A stretch of 8,036 bases of DNA, taken from positions 1 to 8,036 of the forward strand of contig JAJXZZ010000129.1 in the NCBI GenBank assembly GCA_021779795.1. Reading direction: 5' to 3'. Below, piece by piece: positions 7,986-8,036 of this stretch. Origin of the DNA: Acidobacteriota bacterium. Lineage in GTDB: Bacteria > Acidobacteriota > Vicinamibacteria > Vicinamibacterales > Fen-181. A program made the position numbers and the translations under genes. Position 1 is the stretch's first letter. Each line of letters begins with the position of its first letter. The notes under the pieces were generated by a model. It was not told the origin of the DNA and did not search any database. It worked only from the letters and a program-made list of their open reading frames with translations.

Positions 7986-8036
7986 TCGGCGGTCGGCTGT
8001 CGGCGGTCGGCTGTCGGCTGTCGGCGGTTGGCTGTC
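7986..8036. repeat. Second heptamer tandem array (TCGGCKG), cut by the window end
   Basis: Seven units of 7 bases from 7986 to 8034: TCGGCGG, TCGGCTG, TCGGCGG, TCGGCTG, TCGGCTG, TCGGCGG, TTGGCTG, with TC of an eighth at the window edge. An isolated TCGGCGGCGG lies just before. The period is the same as in the array at 2877-3025, but the unit is different. The full length and right boundary are not visible. Confidence 0.85.

Overview
The window is a gene-dense, very GC-rich chromosomal segment from a bacterium. All the recognisable genes are housekeeping genes. There are no tRNA or rRNA genes, insertion sequences, integrases or CRISPR arrays. The gene set is type-1 IleRS with a C-terminal zinc finger, LspA, RluD, a TraR/DksA-type zinc-finger protein, Lon, a class IV-like HDAC-fold deacetylase and an ADP-ribose pyrophosphatase-type Nudix enzyme. 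Together with short heptamer repeats between genes, this fits an environmental GC-rich phylum such as Acidobacteriota (Vicinamibacteria-like). Myxococcota-type lineages and similar groups are not excluded, because the assignment is by impression and not by a search.

Left part, plus strand (2-2862): the 3' end of ileS, then lspA starting with GTG inside the ileS stop codon, then rluD 42 bases further on. This ileS-lspA-rluD order resembles the Bacillus subtilis ileS-ylyA-lspA-ylyB order, and ileS-lspA is also adjacent in E. coli. The unit links isoleucyl-tRNA charging, lipoprotein signal-peptide removal and 23S rRNA pseudouridylation.

Middle (2863-3073): the gap between the converging rluD and Nudix genes is almost filled by short tandem repeats. 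A run of 7-base units on the left is answered by its reverse complement on the right, followed by 8-base units that reach the Nudix stop codon. This could form a long stem in RNA from either strand and is the most unusual structure in the window.

Right part, minus strand (7600 down to 3074): dksA-like gene, lon, class IV-like HDAC gene and Nudix gene, all in one direction. The last three are separated by only 13 bases each and look like one operon. The 94-base dksA-lon gap contains competing GC-rich hairpins. A plausible extended -10 promoter and a very strong ribosome binding site precede dksA. The operon combines a transcription or stress regulator, ATP-dependent proteolysis, lysine or polyamine deacylation and nucleotide-sugar clean-up, which suggests a stress or protein-quality theme (inference).

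Right edge (about 7682-8036): no gene is recognised. The stretch holds a tandem 9-mer, two palindromes and a second heptamer array, with a different sequence, that runs off the end of the window.
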